A stretch of 57,678 bases of DNA, taken from a gamma proteobacterium symbiont of Taylorina sp. Lineage in GTDB: Bacteria; Pseudomonadota; Gammaproteobacteria; GRL18. This document shows positions 39,617-48,632 of this stretch, piece by piece (the first letter of the stretch is position 1; each line of letters starts with the position of its first letter). Location of the stretch: assembly GCA_025655455.1 (NCBI GenBank), contig JAHXIV010000009.1, positions 1 through 57,678 on the forward strand, in the 5' to 3' direction. A program made the translations under genes and the position numbers. The notes under the pieces are model-generated. The model ran no database searches. It was not told the origin of the DNA and saw only the letters and a program-made list of their open reading frames with translations.

Positions 39617-40664
39617 TCAGCAGCGAACGATAGCTGAAGCATTACAATATGGAATCAAACAACTTAAATCCAGTGAAAGTGCCAGACTGGATTGTGAAAT
39701 ACTCCTGTTAAAAGTACTAAATGAGAGCCTTCGGCCAATAAACTTGTCCACTGTCGTTTTGCAAAAATCTCCACCTGCAAATAAGACAGTGGACAGGTTT
39801 ATGTCTGATGAGAGCCTTCGGCCAATAAACTTGTCCACTGTCGTTTTGCAAAAATCTCCACCTGCAAATAAGACAGTGGACAGGTTTATGTTTGATAAGA
39901 GCCCTGAGCAGATTCTTGGTAAATCCTGGCTGCTCACCTGGCCGGATAACTCACTGAGCTTAAAACAATTTCAGCAATATAGTGACTACCTGAACTTACG
40001 TTCCAAAGGAATGCCGGTTGCTTATATCACAGGTGAAAAAGATTTCTGGACTTTTACTCTGTCTGTCACTCCTGACACTTTAATTCCCCGCCCTGAAACT
40101 GAACTTCTGGTTGATTATGCTCTGGAAAAAATTTCAATGACAGAAAGTACCCGGTTGCTGGAATTGGGGACGGGCAGTGGTGCTATTGCTCTTGCCATTG
40201 CCTCAGAAAGAAAAAACTGCCGGATCGTCGCCACTGATATTAGTTATGCAGCATTAAATATAGCAAAAAAAAATGCCCTGAGTTTGAAGCTAAGTCAAGT
40301 AAGTTTCCAGCAGTCATCCTGGTTTGATAGTATCAATGAGGGGATGGAATTTGACATGATTATTTCTAATCCGCCTTATATAGCTCAGGATGATCCACAG
40401 TTGGAGCATAATGTAAAAAAATATGAACCTTTAGCGGCATTATTCGCAGCTGATAATGGACTGGATGATATTAAACAAATTATCAAAAACGCTCCTGATT
40501 ATTTAAAAGAAAGTGGCTGGATACTGCTTGAACATGGTTACAATCAGGCAGAAGCAGTGCAATCACTATTAAACAATCATGCGTTTACCCGGATTGCCAG
40601 CATTAAAGATTTAAACCGGCAGGAAAGAATCACAATGGCTCAGCTAAATGAATATAAAAAATAA
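39609..40664 (+). CDS. prmC: Release-factor glutamine methyltransferase PrmC, with internal repeat insertion
   Basis: 351 residues, against about 275-290 for the family. The N-terminal helical domain (1-38: [21 protein letters not shown]) is followed by two tandem 29-residue repeats (about 39-96, 39724-39897) that have no counterpart in the family, then [17 protein letters not shown] resumes the normal sequence. The catalytic part is intact: [32 protein letters not shown] and the NPPY motif in [13 protein letters not shown]. It methylates the GGQ Gln of RF1 and RF2. The insert falls between the substrate-binding N-domain and the catalytic domain and stays in frame, so the enzyme is probably functional. 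Confidence 0.93.
   Translation: MTNQQRTIAEALQYGIKQLKSSESARLDCEILLLKVLNESLRPINLSTVVLQKSPPANKTVDRFMSDESLRPINLSTVVLQKSPPANKTVDRFMFDKSPEQILGKSWLLTWPDNSLSLKQFQQYSDYLNLRSKGMPVAYITGEKDFWTFTLSVTPDTLIPRPETELLVDYALEKISMTESTRLLELGTGSGAIALAIASERKNCRIVATDISYAALNIAKKNALSLKLSQVSFQQSSWFDSINEGMEFDMIISNPPYIAQDDPQLEHNVKKYEPLAALFAADNGLDDIKQIIKNAPDYLKESGWILLEHGYNQAEAVQSLLNNHAFTRIASIKDLNRQERITMAQLNEYKK
39724..39897 (+). repeat. In-frame tandem palindromic element in prmC (2 x 87 bp)
   Basis: Two 87-bp units, starting at 39724 and 39811, are almost identical (one codon, Ser to Phe, differs near the end). Each unit holds an inverted repeat: ATAAACTTGTCCACTGTC near the start pairs at 17 of 18 positions with GACAGTGGACAGGTTTAT near the end. 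Each unit is 29 codons, so the frame is kept. The reverse strand is open too. The sequence is unrelated to the repeats at 23372 and 38435. Confidence 0.93.
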
Positions 40665-40767
40665 GATGATTTTTTGTAAAAGAGGCCTATACTAGAGTAC
40701 ATACTCAGGAAGTTGTTCAAAATGATAGCGTATTCACCTAACATAAGCTAATACTTAAGGAACGACA

Positions 40768-42801
40768 ATGCATGACAGCGGTCTTTCGATTCTCCTTTTT
40801 GTTATATTTTCCCTTCTGACAGGTGCTTTATTAAAAGCAGTCATGCGAGATAGCCGTCTTCCTTATACGGTGGTTTTATTACTGATTGGCATTGCTGCCG
40901 GCGGATTAAACCAACTGGAATTATTAGGAACTGATAGCGTTATAAGCGGTATCTTTACTCAGGTGGGACATATTGATCCCCACCTTATTCTGTATCTGTT
41001 CCTACCAACCCTGATTTTTGAATCTGCCTATTCAATGGAGCCCCACCTTTTTTTTCGCATTGCACCACAGATTGCTTTATTAGCAATTGTCGGCTTGATT
41101 ATCTCGATGATACTCAGTGCTCTGGCCATTCACTGGCTGTTATCCTGGGGAATGGGTATGGCTTTTCTCTTTGGTGCCTTAATCAGTGCGACTGATCCGG
41201 TTGCCGTAGTTGCTCTGCTTAAAGAGAAAAGTTCCCGTAAGCGCCTTGAAACTCTGATAGAAGGGGAGTCTCTTTTAAATGACGGTACTGCTATTGTTTT
41301 CTTCTCTCTCTTTTATGGCTTTGCTCTGGGTAGTACGACTCAAGTTGAAGCATTGCCGGTTATTGGTGAGTTTATCTGGGTGGTTTCTGCCGGCCTGATT
41401 ATTGGTGTTGGTGTTGGATGGATAGTGCTATGGATTATTGGCAAGCTGATTAATCAGCCGTTGATTGAAATCAGTCTGTCTATTATAGCGGCTTATCTCA
41501 CTTTTATTATTGCCGAATTTTTGCATGTTTCCGGTGTTGTCTCTCTGGTTGCTGTTGCTCTGATGTTTTCAACCCTTGGTCGTATCCGAATCTCTCCGGA
41601 AATCTCACATTTTCTACACCAGTTCTGGGAGATGATGAGTTATATCGCTAATACTCTGATCTTTTTGATTGTTGGTATTATTATTGTGACTTATACCAAT
41701 TTTGACTCAGCGCAACTCTGGGTTACTTTATTTGTGCTCTATATTTTACTTATCCTTATCCGTACAATTTCTGTCTGGATTCTGATGCCGATTTTGGAAC
41801 GAATTGGTGTAGGCATCAACCGAAAAAAAGCAATAGTACTTGTTTGGGGTGGTCTGCGGGGTGCGGTATCACTCTCACTGGCTCTCTCTCTTGCTCAGGA
41901 TAATGCTATTCCGGAACTGTTACGAGAACAGATCCTTTTTCTAACTGCAGGCATTGTTTTTCTGACAATTGTTATCAATGGTTCCACTATGGAATGGCTT
42001 TTACACCGGTTAAAACTGGATACACTGCCTCCTGCCAAAGAGGCTTCAGTACAAAAAGCACGCAAATCACTAGATGAGCAAATGAATGCATTTCTAAAAA
42101 CACTGATCAATAGTCCATTTTTTAATTTATTGAAACTGGAGACTTTTAAGTCATCTGCTGCTGATATTCAGCATGATGATAAAACAACGATAAAAGCAGA
42201 GGAAATGACGACTGCTTTTATGCGCAGACTGCTGGAGATTGAACGAAGTGATTACTGGCGACAGTTTGAAGACGGTTATATAGGAAGACAGGCCACTTCT
42301 GTACTATCACGATCCGTTGAACAGGCTCTGGACAATAATCCCGTCATTACGCCGCGTGATTCACTTGAGGAGAGTTTTAAAGTACCGACACCGCCAAAAT
42401 GGCTGCAGAGTTTACCTGTTATAGGTTCTTCTATGGAAGAATGGCTTTTTACTCACTTGTCTCTTAATTATGATATTGCACGTGGATTTGTGACTGCACA
42501 GGAAGAAATGCGTAATCATATTAAAGATCTGCAACCGGATGCAAAAACGGGTGATCGGATTGAAATGATGATTGATAAGAACTGTGCTCAGGCATTTAGT
42601 TTTACACGCTATATCAATAATGAATATCATGACCTCATCAGCAATCTTCAATCAAAATCTGCCAGACGCTTATTGCTAAACCATGAACGCTCTCTTATCT
42701 GGAAAATGGAGCATGATGGGATTCTGGAAACAGCTGAAGCACAACACCTTATCGATAATATAGAAACTCAAATGCTGAAAATGCGTGGGGAAAAGCGTTA
42801 G
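40768..42801 (+). CDS. Na+/H+ antiporter, CPA1 family
   Basis: 677 residues. About 12 membrane helices (residues 1-410) followed by a long cytoplasmic tail (about 420-677). CPA1 motifs: LPTLIFESAYSMEPH, GALISATDPVAVVALLKE (ion-binding Asp), EGESLLNDGTAIVFF and WGGLRGAVSLSLALSL. The helical tail, with ELLREQILFL before it, resembles NhaP/SOS1-like regulatory ends. Exports Na+ (or K+) for H+. AAGGA precedes the ATG. It is convergent with moaE, overlapping by 4 bases. Confidence 0.92.
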   Translation: MHDSGLSILLFVIFSLLTGALLKAVMRDSRLPYTVVLLLIGIAAGGLNQLELLGTDSVISGIFTQVGHIDPHLILYLFLPTLIFESAYSMEPHLFFRIAPQIALLAIVGLIISMILSALAIHWLLSWGMGMAFLFGALISATDPVAVVALLKEKSSRKRLETLIEGESLLNDGTAIVFFSLFYGFALGSTTQVEALPVIGEFIWVVSAGLIIGVGVGWIVLWIIGKLINQPLIEISLSIIAAYLTFIIAEFLHVSGVVSLVAVALMFSTLGRIRISPEISHFLHQFWEMMSYIANTLIFLIVGIIIVTYTNFDSAQLWVTLFVLYILLILIRTISVWILMPILERIGVGINRKKAIVLVWGGLRGAVSLSLALSLAQDNAIPELLREQILFLTAGIVFLTIVINGSTMEWLLHRLKLDTLPPAKEASVQKARKSLDEQMNAFLKTLINSPFFNLLKLETFKSSAADIQHDDKTTIKAEEMTTAFMRRLLEIERSDYWRQFEDGYIGRQATSVLSRSVEQALDNNPVITPRDSLEESFKVPTPPKWLQSLPVIGSSMEEWLFTHLSLNYDIARGFVTAQEEMRNHIKDLQPDAKTGDRIEMMIDKNCAQAFSFTRYINNEYHDLISNLQSKSARRLLLNHERSLIWKMEHDGILETAEAQHLIDNIETQMLKMRGEKR

Positions 42802-43241
42802 TATCCCTTAGTATTCTTTTCTACCCAGCGATTCTGTCCATTATTGAGTTGTTCTTTTTTCCAGAATGGCGCTTTGGATTTTAAATCTTCCATAATCTCC
42901 CGACAGGCTTCAAAAGCCTGCTTGCGATGGGTCGTCCAGACGGCAACCAGAACAATGGGATCATTGGTCTGGATGATACCAACACGGTGAATTACCAGGC
43001 TTTCTAATAATTGATATTCATCGGCTGTTTGCTGACAAATCTTTTCAAGATGTCTTTCTGTCATTCCCGGATAGTGTTCTAAAAACATTTCAGAGACATT
43101 GTCACCTTCATTAAAATCACGCATTGTCCCCACAAAAACAGCGGTTGCTCCATAGAGACCATTTAACTGCGGCATATTTTTCTGGTAATCATTTAGGCTT
43201 TTCCAAGGATCGAAAGCCTCTGAATCAATAATAACTTTCAT
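42798..43241 (-). CDS. moaE: Molybdopterin synthase large subunit MoaE
   Basis: 147 residues. Strings: GATAVFVGTMRDFNEGD, LEHYPGMTERHLEKI, VIHRVGIIQTNDPIVLVAVW and the conserved HRKQAFEACREIMEDLKSKAPFWKKE (given here as two parts HRKQAFEACREIM and KAPFWKKE with the catalytic Lys). Converts cPMP to molybdopterin together with MoaD. The start is 2 bases after the moaD stop. Confidence 0.96.
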   Translation of the reverse strand: MKVIIDSEAFDPWKSLNDYQKNMPQLNGLYGATAVFVGTMRDFNEGDNVSEMFLEHYPGMTERHLEKICQQTADEYQLLESLVIHRVGIIQTNDPIVLVAVWTTHRKQAFEACREIMEDLKSKAPFWKKEQLNNGQNRWVEKNTKGY

Positions 43242-43243
43242 GA

Positions 43244-43489
43244 TTAACCACCAGTCACTGGAGGGAAAAATGCCACTTCATCCCCATCTTTAATGTGCGC
43301 CTTTCCATCAACATAATCCATATTGACTGCAATCAGGACATTATTGGGGCGTTTTTTTCCATTGGCACAGAAATTCCAGATATCATCAACATTCTTTATT
43401 GACTGTTGTTCAATAATATCAACCTGAATCTCACAATCCTCTCCGATTAAATCTCTCATGCTGGCAAAAAACTTTACTTCAATACTCAC
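43244..43489 (-). CDS. moaD: Molybdopterin synthase small subunit MoaD
   Basis: 81 residues, beta-grasp fold. Ends in FFPPVTGG, the Gly-Gly tail that carries the thiocarboxylate sulfur into MoaE. Starts MSIEVKFFASMRDLIGED, and DGDEVAFFPPVTGG is typical. moaD-moaE are coupled. moaC is divergent 112 bases away. Confidence 0.95.
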   Translation of the reverse strand: MSIEVKFFASMRDLIGEDCEIQVDIIEQQSIKNVDDIWNFCANGKKRPNNVLIAVNMDYVDGKAHIKDGDEVAFFPPVTGG

Positions 43490-43601
43490 ACTGACCTCTC
43501 AATATTTAAACTGTTGGCTGAATTTCATGTATAATCCTAATTAACAGCTTGCAACTATAAACTATCCCACAACAAACAAAAAGAGCAATGAGAAAAAACT
43601 T

Positions 43602-44078
43602 ATGGGCAAATTAACACATTTCAATACAAAAGGTGAAGCACACATGGTGGATGTGGGCGCAAAAGCAATTACTCATCGACGTGCTGTTACAGAAGGACAA
43701 ATTACCATGAAGCCTGAAACCCTGGCATTTATCATCCAGGGGAGTCATAAAAAGGGTGATGTCCTGGGTATTGCACGCGTTGCCGGAATAATGGCGGCCA
43801 AACAAACGGCTAACCTTATTCCCCTTTGCCATCCGCTTGCTTTGACTCATGTTGAACTGGAGCTGGATATTCATGAGGCTGAAAGTATGGTTTCCTGTTT
43901 ATGTACAGTTGAAACTGATGGGAAGACAGGGGTTGAAATGGAAGCTCTAACTGCAACTCAAATTGCCTTGCTGACCATTTATGATATGTGTAAAGCTGTT
44001 GACCGAGGTATGGTTATAGGCAATGTCCACTTACTGGAAAAAGAAGGTGGGAAGTCAGGCTATTGGGTGGCAGGGTAA
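43602..44078 (+). CDS. moaC: Cyclic pyranopterin monophosphate synthase MoaC
   Basis: 158 residues. Strings: [66 protein letters not shown] and [15 protein letters not shown] end [15 protein letters not shown], all standard for MoaC. Follows MoaA in molybdenum cofactor synthesis; no moaA is in the window. A likely terminator follows. Confidence 0.97.
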   Translation: MGKLTHFNTKGEAHMVDVGAKAITHRRAVTEGQITMKPETLAFIIQGSHKKGDVLGIARVAGIMAAKQTANLIPLCHPLALTHVELELDIHEAESMVSCLCTVETDGKTGVEMEALTATQIALLTIYDMCKAVDRGMVIGNVHLLEKEGGKSGYWVAG

Positions 44079-44082
44079 TCGG

Positions 44083-44115
44083 TTTCACACTTGAAGGTGA
44101 CAAGTGGGTGTGAAA
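44083..44115 (+). terminator. Hairpin downstream of moaC
   Basis: TTTCACAC (44083-44090) and the following TTG pair with CAA (44101-44103) and GTGTGAAA (44108-44115), with a small bulge. No strong T-run follows (AAAGATAAG), so it may act as a weak terminator or processing signal before the GH114-like gene. Confidence 0.4.
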
Positions 44116-44171
44116 AGATAAGTAATTTAATGGTGGTAAACATATAATATGAAACAAGCGTAGGAATTATT

Positions 44172-45275
44172 ATGAAAAAAATTGTCTTTATCCTTTTATT
44201 TTTTATATCACAGAGCTGCTTTTCTAATACTCAAAGTAATTCAGATGTTTTTTTTAATTGGGCTGAAGTGCAGTTCCCTCAGCTTTTTTTACCTACATCG
44301 CAAACCAGTCAGACATTTGAAAATTTATGGTACTATCGGTATTACTCAGAAACTAATAATATTATAGCCGTTAATTTAGATGACAAATATGTTTATGTTA
44401 TCGGGGATGATACTTCAGGGATACTTGTACGTATTGAAAATCTGCAAGTGCTGATGGCTGATATTGGACTTGATTTCAAAACAGAAACTGAGCTGAACAA
44501 TAATAAAGTATTAAGTCTTGATCCTCAGGCATTGCCAGTTACCGATGGTTTATGGTACAGACCGGAAGTCTCCGTGTCATGGCAGTGGCACTTAAACGGA
44601 GTTGTTAATACAGATTATCAGGTAAAAATATATGATATTGATTTATTTGAATCATCACCTCTGCTTATTAACCAGCTTAAAGCATCAGGTAGCAAGGTAA
44701 TATGCTATTTTTCAGCAGGCAGCTATGAAAACTATCGCACAGATAAGGATAAATTCATACCATCAGAATTAGGTAACATAATGGATGGCTGGCCAGATGA
44801 ACAATGGCTGGATATCCGTTCTGAAAATGTAGTAGAAATTATGTTGTCACGGCTTGATTTGGCGGTACAAAAAGGATGTGATGGTGTGGAACCCGATAAT
44901 ATGGATGCTTATACCAATAACTCAGGCTTTGATCTAAATGCAAATGATCAGCTGGCATTCAATAAACTGATAGCCAATGAGTCACATAATAGAGGTTTGT
45001 CTGTAGGACTAAAAAATGATTTAAATCAAATTTCTGAACTGGTTGATTTTTTTGATTTTAGTGTCAATGAGCAATGCTATGAATATGATGAGTGCAATAC
45101 TTTAGTGCCATTTATTAATAAGGGTAAACCAGTTCTTAATGCTGAGTACCTGGATGAGTATATTAATGATTCCAATGCCAGGGAGGATCTTTGTCAGATT
45201 GCAAATAAGCAGCAATTCAGTACCTTAATCCTGCCGTTGGATTTAGATGATAGTTTCCGATACAGTTGTTTATAA
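44172..45275 (+). CDS. Second secreted GH114-like glycosidase
   Basis: 367 residues with a signal peptide (1-18, ends SQSCFSNTQ). Residues about 24-100 form a small module (FFNWAEVQFPQLFLP, WYYRYYSETNNIIAVNL, VYVIGDDTSGILVRI) that I recall in front of many secreted proteobacterial proteins. Residues about 120-367 are GH114-like: WYRPEVSVSWQWHL, VKIYDIDLFESS, VICYFSAGSYENYR, LDIRSENVVEIM, GCDGVEPDNMDAY, LSVGLKNDLNQI and NEQCYEYDEC. Differs from the copy at 1894-3273, so it is a distant paralogue. The substrate is presumably a galactosamine-type polymer. It has no D-W-W module. Confidence 0.82.
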   Translation: MKKIVFILLFFISQSCFSNTQSNSDVFFNWAEVQFPQLFLPTSQTSQTFENLWYYRYYSETNNIIAVNLDDKYVYVIGDDTSGILVRIENLQVLMADIGLDFKTETELNNNKVLSLDPQALPVTDGLWYRPEVSVSWQWHLNGVVNTDYQVKIYDIDLFESSPLLINQLKASGSKVICYFSAGSYENYRTDKDKFIPSELGNIMDGWPDEQWLDIRSENVVEIMLSRLDLAVQKGCDGVEPDNMDAYTNNSGFDLNANDQLAFNKLIANESHNRGLSVGLKNDLNQISELVDFFDFSVNEQCYEYDECNTLVPFINKGKPVLNAEYLDEYINDSNAREDLCQIANKQQFSTLILPLDLDDSFRYSCL

Positions 45276-45287
45276 GACCACGAGTGT

Positions 45288-45545
45288 CTATTCCAGAGAT
45301 TTTAACTGAGACTGTAGTGCATCTATACGTTGTTTTATCAGTGAATTTACCTTAAAAGCCAGCCAGGTAAAAAATAGGAAGCAGGAAGCAATCGCCACTT
45401 TGATCAATGTTCCATCCCCAAAACTGGAAAATATTGTTGCCAGGATTACGGCAGGCAATGCGAGAAAAATCATCATCAGCATGACAGGATCGTTAAATTT
45501 TTCTAAGCGCTGTATTTTTTCTTTGATTTCTTGTTTATTGTTCAT
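45288..45545 (-). CDS. Small membrane protein, unknown
   Basis: 85 residues from ATG 45543-45545 (MNNKQEIKEKIQRLEKF). The frame reads further upstream without support. A basic amphipathic start, two hydrophobic segments (about 21-40 and 50-68) and a charged end RIDALQSQLKSLE. No family recognised. Its stop is 12 bases from the end of the GH114-like gene on the other strand. Confidence 0.55.
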   Translation of the reverse strand: MNNKQEIKEKIQRLEKFNDPVMLMMIFLALPAVILATIFSSFGDGTLIKVAIASCFLFFTWLAFKVNSLIKQRIDALQSQLKSLE

Positions 45546-46045
45546 GTTATGATCCAGAGTTATTATGTGCATATTCAAACTTACTAACAAAGTTATCTAC
45601 AAGTTCTGAGGATTATTTTAAGGATATTGCTTTTATCTCACATGAGTATTTTTTGCACTATAGCTTTAGCTCAACTCATCGTTACTTCATTTGCCAGTAG
45701 GTACTGAAATTGAAGTTGTTGTATAATAGTATAGCACTTAAGACAAATACAAATTCATTTTTAATCCTAACTAAAAATTATGGCTATGTTCCAATTAAGG
45801 GTTGCTAAAATATTTACTTTTTCTTTAAGCCTCATATTATAAGCTTCTTTAAAGAATAGTTACTTCTCATGAGTTGTTAATATTCAATGATTTAAAGAAA
45901 TAACAACCCTATAAAGGGAAAAGAGCCAAAATTATTGATTCAAGACGCTGGTTCTTTTGCGGTAAAATAAAGTTTAATCAATATTTTAATCAGTATTAAG
46001 ATTTGTCTTGGATGTACTATTTTGATAAGTTTTTTAGGAATTATA
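45546..46045. other. Long AT-rich gap before the FNR-like gene
   Basis: About 500 bases with no convincing gene; a reading frame on the minus strand at 45940-46209 overlaps the FNR gene and is not protein-like. TATAAT stands at 45722-45727, but I see no good -35 at the right distance. AGGGTTG (45798-45804) and CAACCCT (45904-45910) form a loose inverted repeat around about 100 bases. Could hold a small RNA or promoter; not resolved. Confidence 0.4.
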
Positions 46046-46900
46046 ATGAGTGAAAATAAAATTGATCCGTCTTTGCTATCTGAGCTAAAAGCTACGACCC
46101 GGATAACTGATGATGAAACTGCTGAAGTCCGGGAATTGGTTTTATATATCGATGAGCCTTTTTTCCGCTTTCGTGAAGGACAGAGCATTGGCGTCCTGGT
46201 TCCAGGCAAAGATGATTTAGGAAGTAGCTATCATAAACGGAAATATACCATTGTTAAGGGAAATCAGGTTTCGACGGGAGATGGTGTTGAGCTGACTATT
46301 CTGGTTCGACGCTGTTTTTATATTGATGATTTCAGTGGTGAAGAATATCCTGGAAGAGCATCCAATTACTTATGTGATGCCAAAGTTGGTGACAGTATTA
46401 TAATTACCGGGCCATACCGCAGCTCATTTGCTATTCCTGATGACAAAAGTTCTAATATAATTATGATTGGAACAGGGACTGGGATTGCTCCATTCCGTGC
46501 TTTTATTGGGCATATATATAAAGAAAAAAACGACTGGGAAGGTCAGGTCAGATTATTTTATGGAGCTAAAACCGGTCTGGATCTTTTATACATGAATGAT
46601 AAAAATAATGATCTTGTGAATTATTATCAGGAAGAAACTTTTCAGGCCTTTAATGCTTTAACAAGAAGACCATTATCAGGTGATGAAAAAGCCTTAGAGC
46701 ATTCTTTGGAAGAGAATATTAAGGAAGCATGGGACTTAATTAAAAATCCTGATACTTATGTTTTTGTTGCAGGTTTGGATAATGTTGCCCCATCTTTGGA
46801 TATGGTCATGATCCATGCTTCAGGTTCAAAAGAAGCCTGGGGAACTTTAAAACAAAAAATGAAAGATGAAGGGCGTTGGTCAACATTATTGTATAGCTAG
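46046..46900 (+). CDS. Ferredoxin-NADP+ reductase-like flavoprotein
   Basis: 284 residues from ATG 46046 (MSENKIDPSLLSELKA) with TAGGA before it. FAD-binding RKYTIVKG (about 70) and ASNYLCDAKVGDSI, NAD(P)-binding MIGTGTGIAPFRAFIGHI (about 145) and the YGAKTGLDLLYMND string, and the C-terminal VFVAGLDNVAP. This is the plant-type FNR superfamily, shared by oxygenase reductases and ferredoxin reductases. There is no ferredoxin domain and no partner gene nearby, so the electron partner is unknown. Confidence 0.85.
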   Translation: MSENKIDPSLLSELKATTRITDDETAEVRELVLYIDEPFFRFREGQSIGVLVPGKDDLGSSYHKRKYTIVKGNQVSTGDGVELTILVRRCFYIDDFSGEEYPGRASNYLCDAKVGDSIIITGPYRSSFAIPDDKSSNIIMIGTGTGIAPFRAFIGHIYKEKNDWEGQVRLFYGAKTGLDLLYMNDKNNDLVNYYQEETFQAFNALTRRPLSGDEKALEHSLEENIKEAWDLIKNPDTYVFVAGLDNVAPSLDMVMIHASGSKEAWGTLKQKMKDEGRWSTLLYS

Positions 46901-46936
46901 CCTCAAAACTGTGTTCAGGTTTAGTGGTTCAAAGCT

Positions 46937-47012
46937 GATCTGACAGTTCCCAGTTTTCATAAGTGACTGTCAGGTTAAATCTGGTTCAATAATTTTTCCT
47001 GCCAGATTTTTT
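46937..47012 (+). terminator. Two consecutive hairpins with a T-run: terminator or small-RNA-like end
   Basis: Hairpin 1: CTGACAGT (46940-46947) with ACTGTCAG (46966-46973), extendable by a few pairs. Hairpin 2: AAATCTGG (46977-46984) with CCAGATTT (47002-47009) followed by T-rich 47007-47012. Hairpin 2 has the form of a Rho-independent terminator read on the plus strand, here after the FNR gene and facing the convergent activator gene. Two linked hairpins ending in Ts also fit a small RNA; no promoter is evident. Confidence 0.55.
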
Positions 47013-47141
47013 ACCATCAATTAATGTTTCCATAGGAGTTATTCCTAAGCACATCTGCCAAGAACTCTTGTTGAATTAAGATCAGGAGCAATAGAACTTG
47101 CTGCATCCATACAAATCTAAGGGAGTTAATGAGTATGTTGA

Positions 47142-48554
47142 TTACTCTCCCCAGCTTTGTTTTTTTCGATAGACAGTAGAAGGGCTCACCCCAAGTTTTT
47201 TTGCTGCCAGAGGTATATTACCACCACAGACAGCAATGGCATTATTGACCGCATTTCTCTCAACCTCTGACAAAGGTATAATCTGATAATCACTATCACC
47301 TGTCTGTGCTTCTGAAACAACAGGAGAAAAAATTGCTCTTGCAGACTGACTTATTTTTGGCTTAACAGGAATAATATGATTAAGTGGTGGAGGCAGCATA
47401 TCAACACTGACTTTTTCCCCTTTATTTAACACCACAATATTTCTGATTACATTTTGCAGTTGTCTTATATTTCCAGGCCAGTCATAGGATAATAGAGCCT
47501 GTTCTGTTTCATCACTAAAATTTAAAAAAGATTTTTCTTCTTCTTTGCTATAACTGGATAAAAAATGACGGGCAATAATGAGAAGATCTTCATCCCGTTC
47601 CCGTAGTGGCGGTAATTCAATAGGAATAACATGTAACCGATAATAGAGATCTTCTCTAAAATTTCCTGATTTTACTTCTTCCAGGGGATCCCGGTTGGTT
47701 GCACAAACAAATCGTATATCACTCTTTTGTATTTTACTACTGCCTACTTTTTGATAAGTCTGAGTTTGTATAAAGCGTAATAATTTACTCTGCAATTCAA
47801 GATCCAGCTCACATATCTCATCCAGAAATAAAGTCCCCTTATTCGCCAGACCCGCAGCACCCTCACGATCTTTCTGAGCACCGGTAAATGCACCTTTGAT
47901 ATGACCAAAAATTTCACTTTCCATTAAATCTTTGGGGATTGCAGCACAATTAAGAGGAATAAAAGACTCATCACTACGATCACTTTCTTTATGAATGGCT
48001 TCAGCGCAAAGCTCTTTACCTGTTCCACTCTCACCGGTAATAAAAATACTGGCCTTACTGGGTGCGGCACTTTCTATGACACGATAAACAGCCTGCATCG
48101 ATAATGAGGCACCAATAAAACGATGAAATTTTTTTCTGGAAAAATTTTCCTGGTAGATTTCAACAATACGACTAAGTTTTTGCTTTTCCAGTACATTTTG
48201 CAGCGTCACTATAAGGCGGTTGGCATCAAACGGTTTTGTTAAAAAATCAGCAGCACCCAGGTGCATTGTTTCAACCGCAATATCAACTGAACCATGAGCG
48301 GTTATTACAATAATTGAACTGTTTAGTTGTTGCTGATGAACTATTTTTAATACCTCTATCCCTGACATATCGGGAAGCTGCAAATCAAGCAAAATAATAT
48401 CGGGAACTTGTTTTGCAATAGCATCAATTGCCTGTTGCCCTGTTTCAACTGCTTTGACCTGCAGACCAATTTTTGTTAAATAGCTCTGATACAGTATTGA
48501 TAATGACTCACTATCTTCAACCAGCAAAATATGAGGGGTTATTTTGTTATTCAT
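47142..48554 (-). CDS. LuxO-like sigma-54-dependent response regulator
   Basis: 470 residues: REC domain (1-120, E13-D14, phospho-acceptor D57 in ILLDLQLPDMSG, K in LTKPFDANRL), AAA+ domain (about 145-380) with Walker A GESGTGKELCAEAIH, sigma-54 contact motif GAFTGA, Walker B GTLFLDEICELD and R-finger region, and a Fis-type HTH at the end (IPLAAKKLGVSPSTVYRKK). Sequence flavour is closest to LuxO (SDRSDESFIPLNCAAIPKDL, FIQTQTYQKVGSSKIQ, DMLPPPLN). Downstream of and probably co-transcribed with the hybrid kinase. Two sigma-54 promoters lie at 52269-52284 and 52521-52536, its probable targets. Confidence 0.93.
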   Translation of the reverse strand: MNNKITPHILLVEDSESLSILYQSYLTKIGLQVKAVETGQQAIDAIAKQVPDIILLDLQLPDMSGIEVLKIVHQQQLNSSIIVITAHGSVDIAVETMHLGAADFLTKPFDANRLIVTLQNVLEKQKLSRIVEIYQENFSRKKFHRFIGASLSMQAVYRVIESAAPSKASIFITGESGTGKELCAEAIHKESDRSDESFIPLNCAAIPKDLMESEIFGHIKGAFTGAQKDREGAAGLANKGTLFLDEICELDLELQSKLLRFIQTQTYQKVGSSKIQKSDIRFVCATNRDPLEEVKSGNFREDLYYRLHVIPIELPPLRERDEDLLIIARHFLSSYSKEEEKSFLNFSDETEQALLSYDWPGNIRQLQNVIRNIVVLNKGEKVSVDMLPPPLNHIIPVKPKISQSARAIFSPVVSEAQTGDSDYQIIPLSEVERNAVNNAIAVCGGNIPLAAKKLGVSPSTVYRKKQSWGE

Positions 48555-48632
48555 TGTTCCAACATTTAATTAAACAAGAGGATGAAGTTATAGTATAGCC
48601 TATGCCCTCAATAAATATATGAACACTGCTTG

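Noticed and set aside
39617..39937. Minus-strand gene inside prmC
   Set aside because: It is the mirror of the palindromic units, open because of their symmetry.
45940..46209. Minus-strand gene over the FNR start
   Set aside because: It overlaps a clear enzyme gene and its product has no protein-like pattern.
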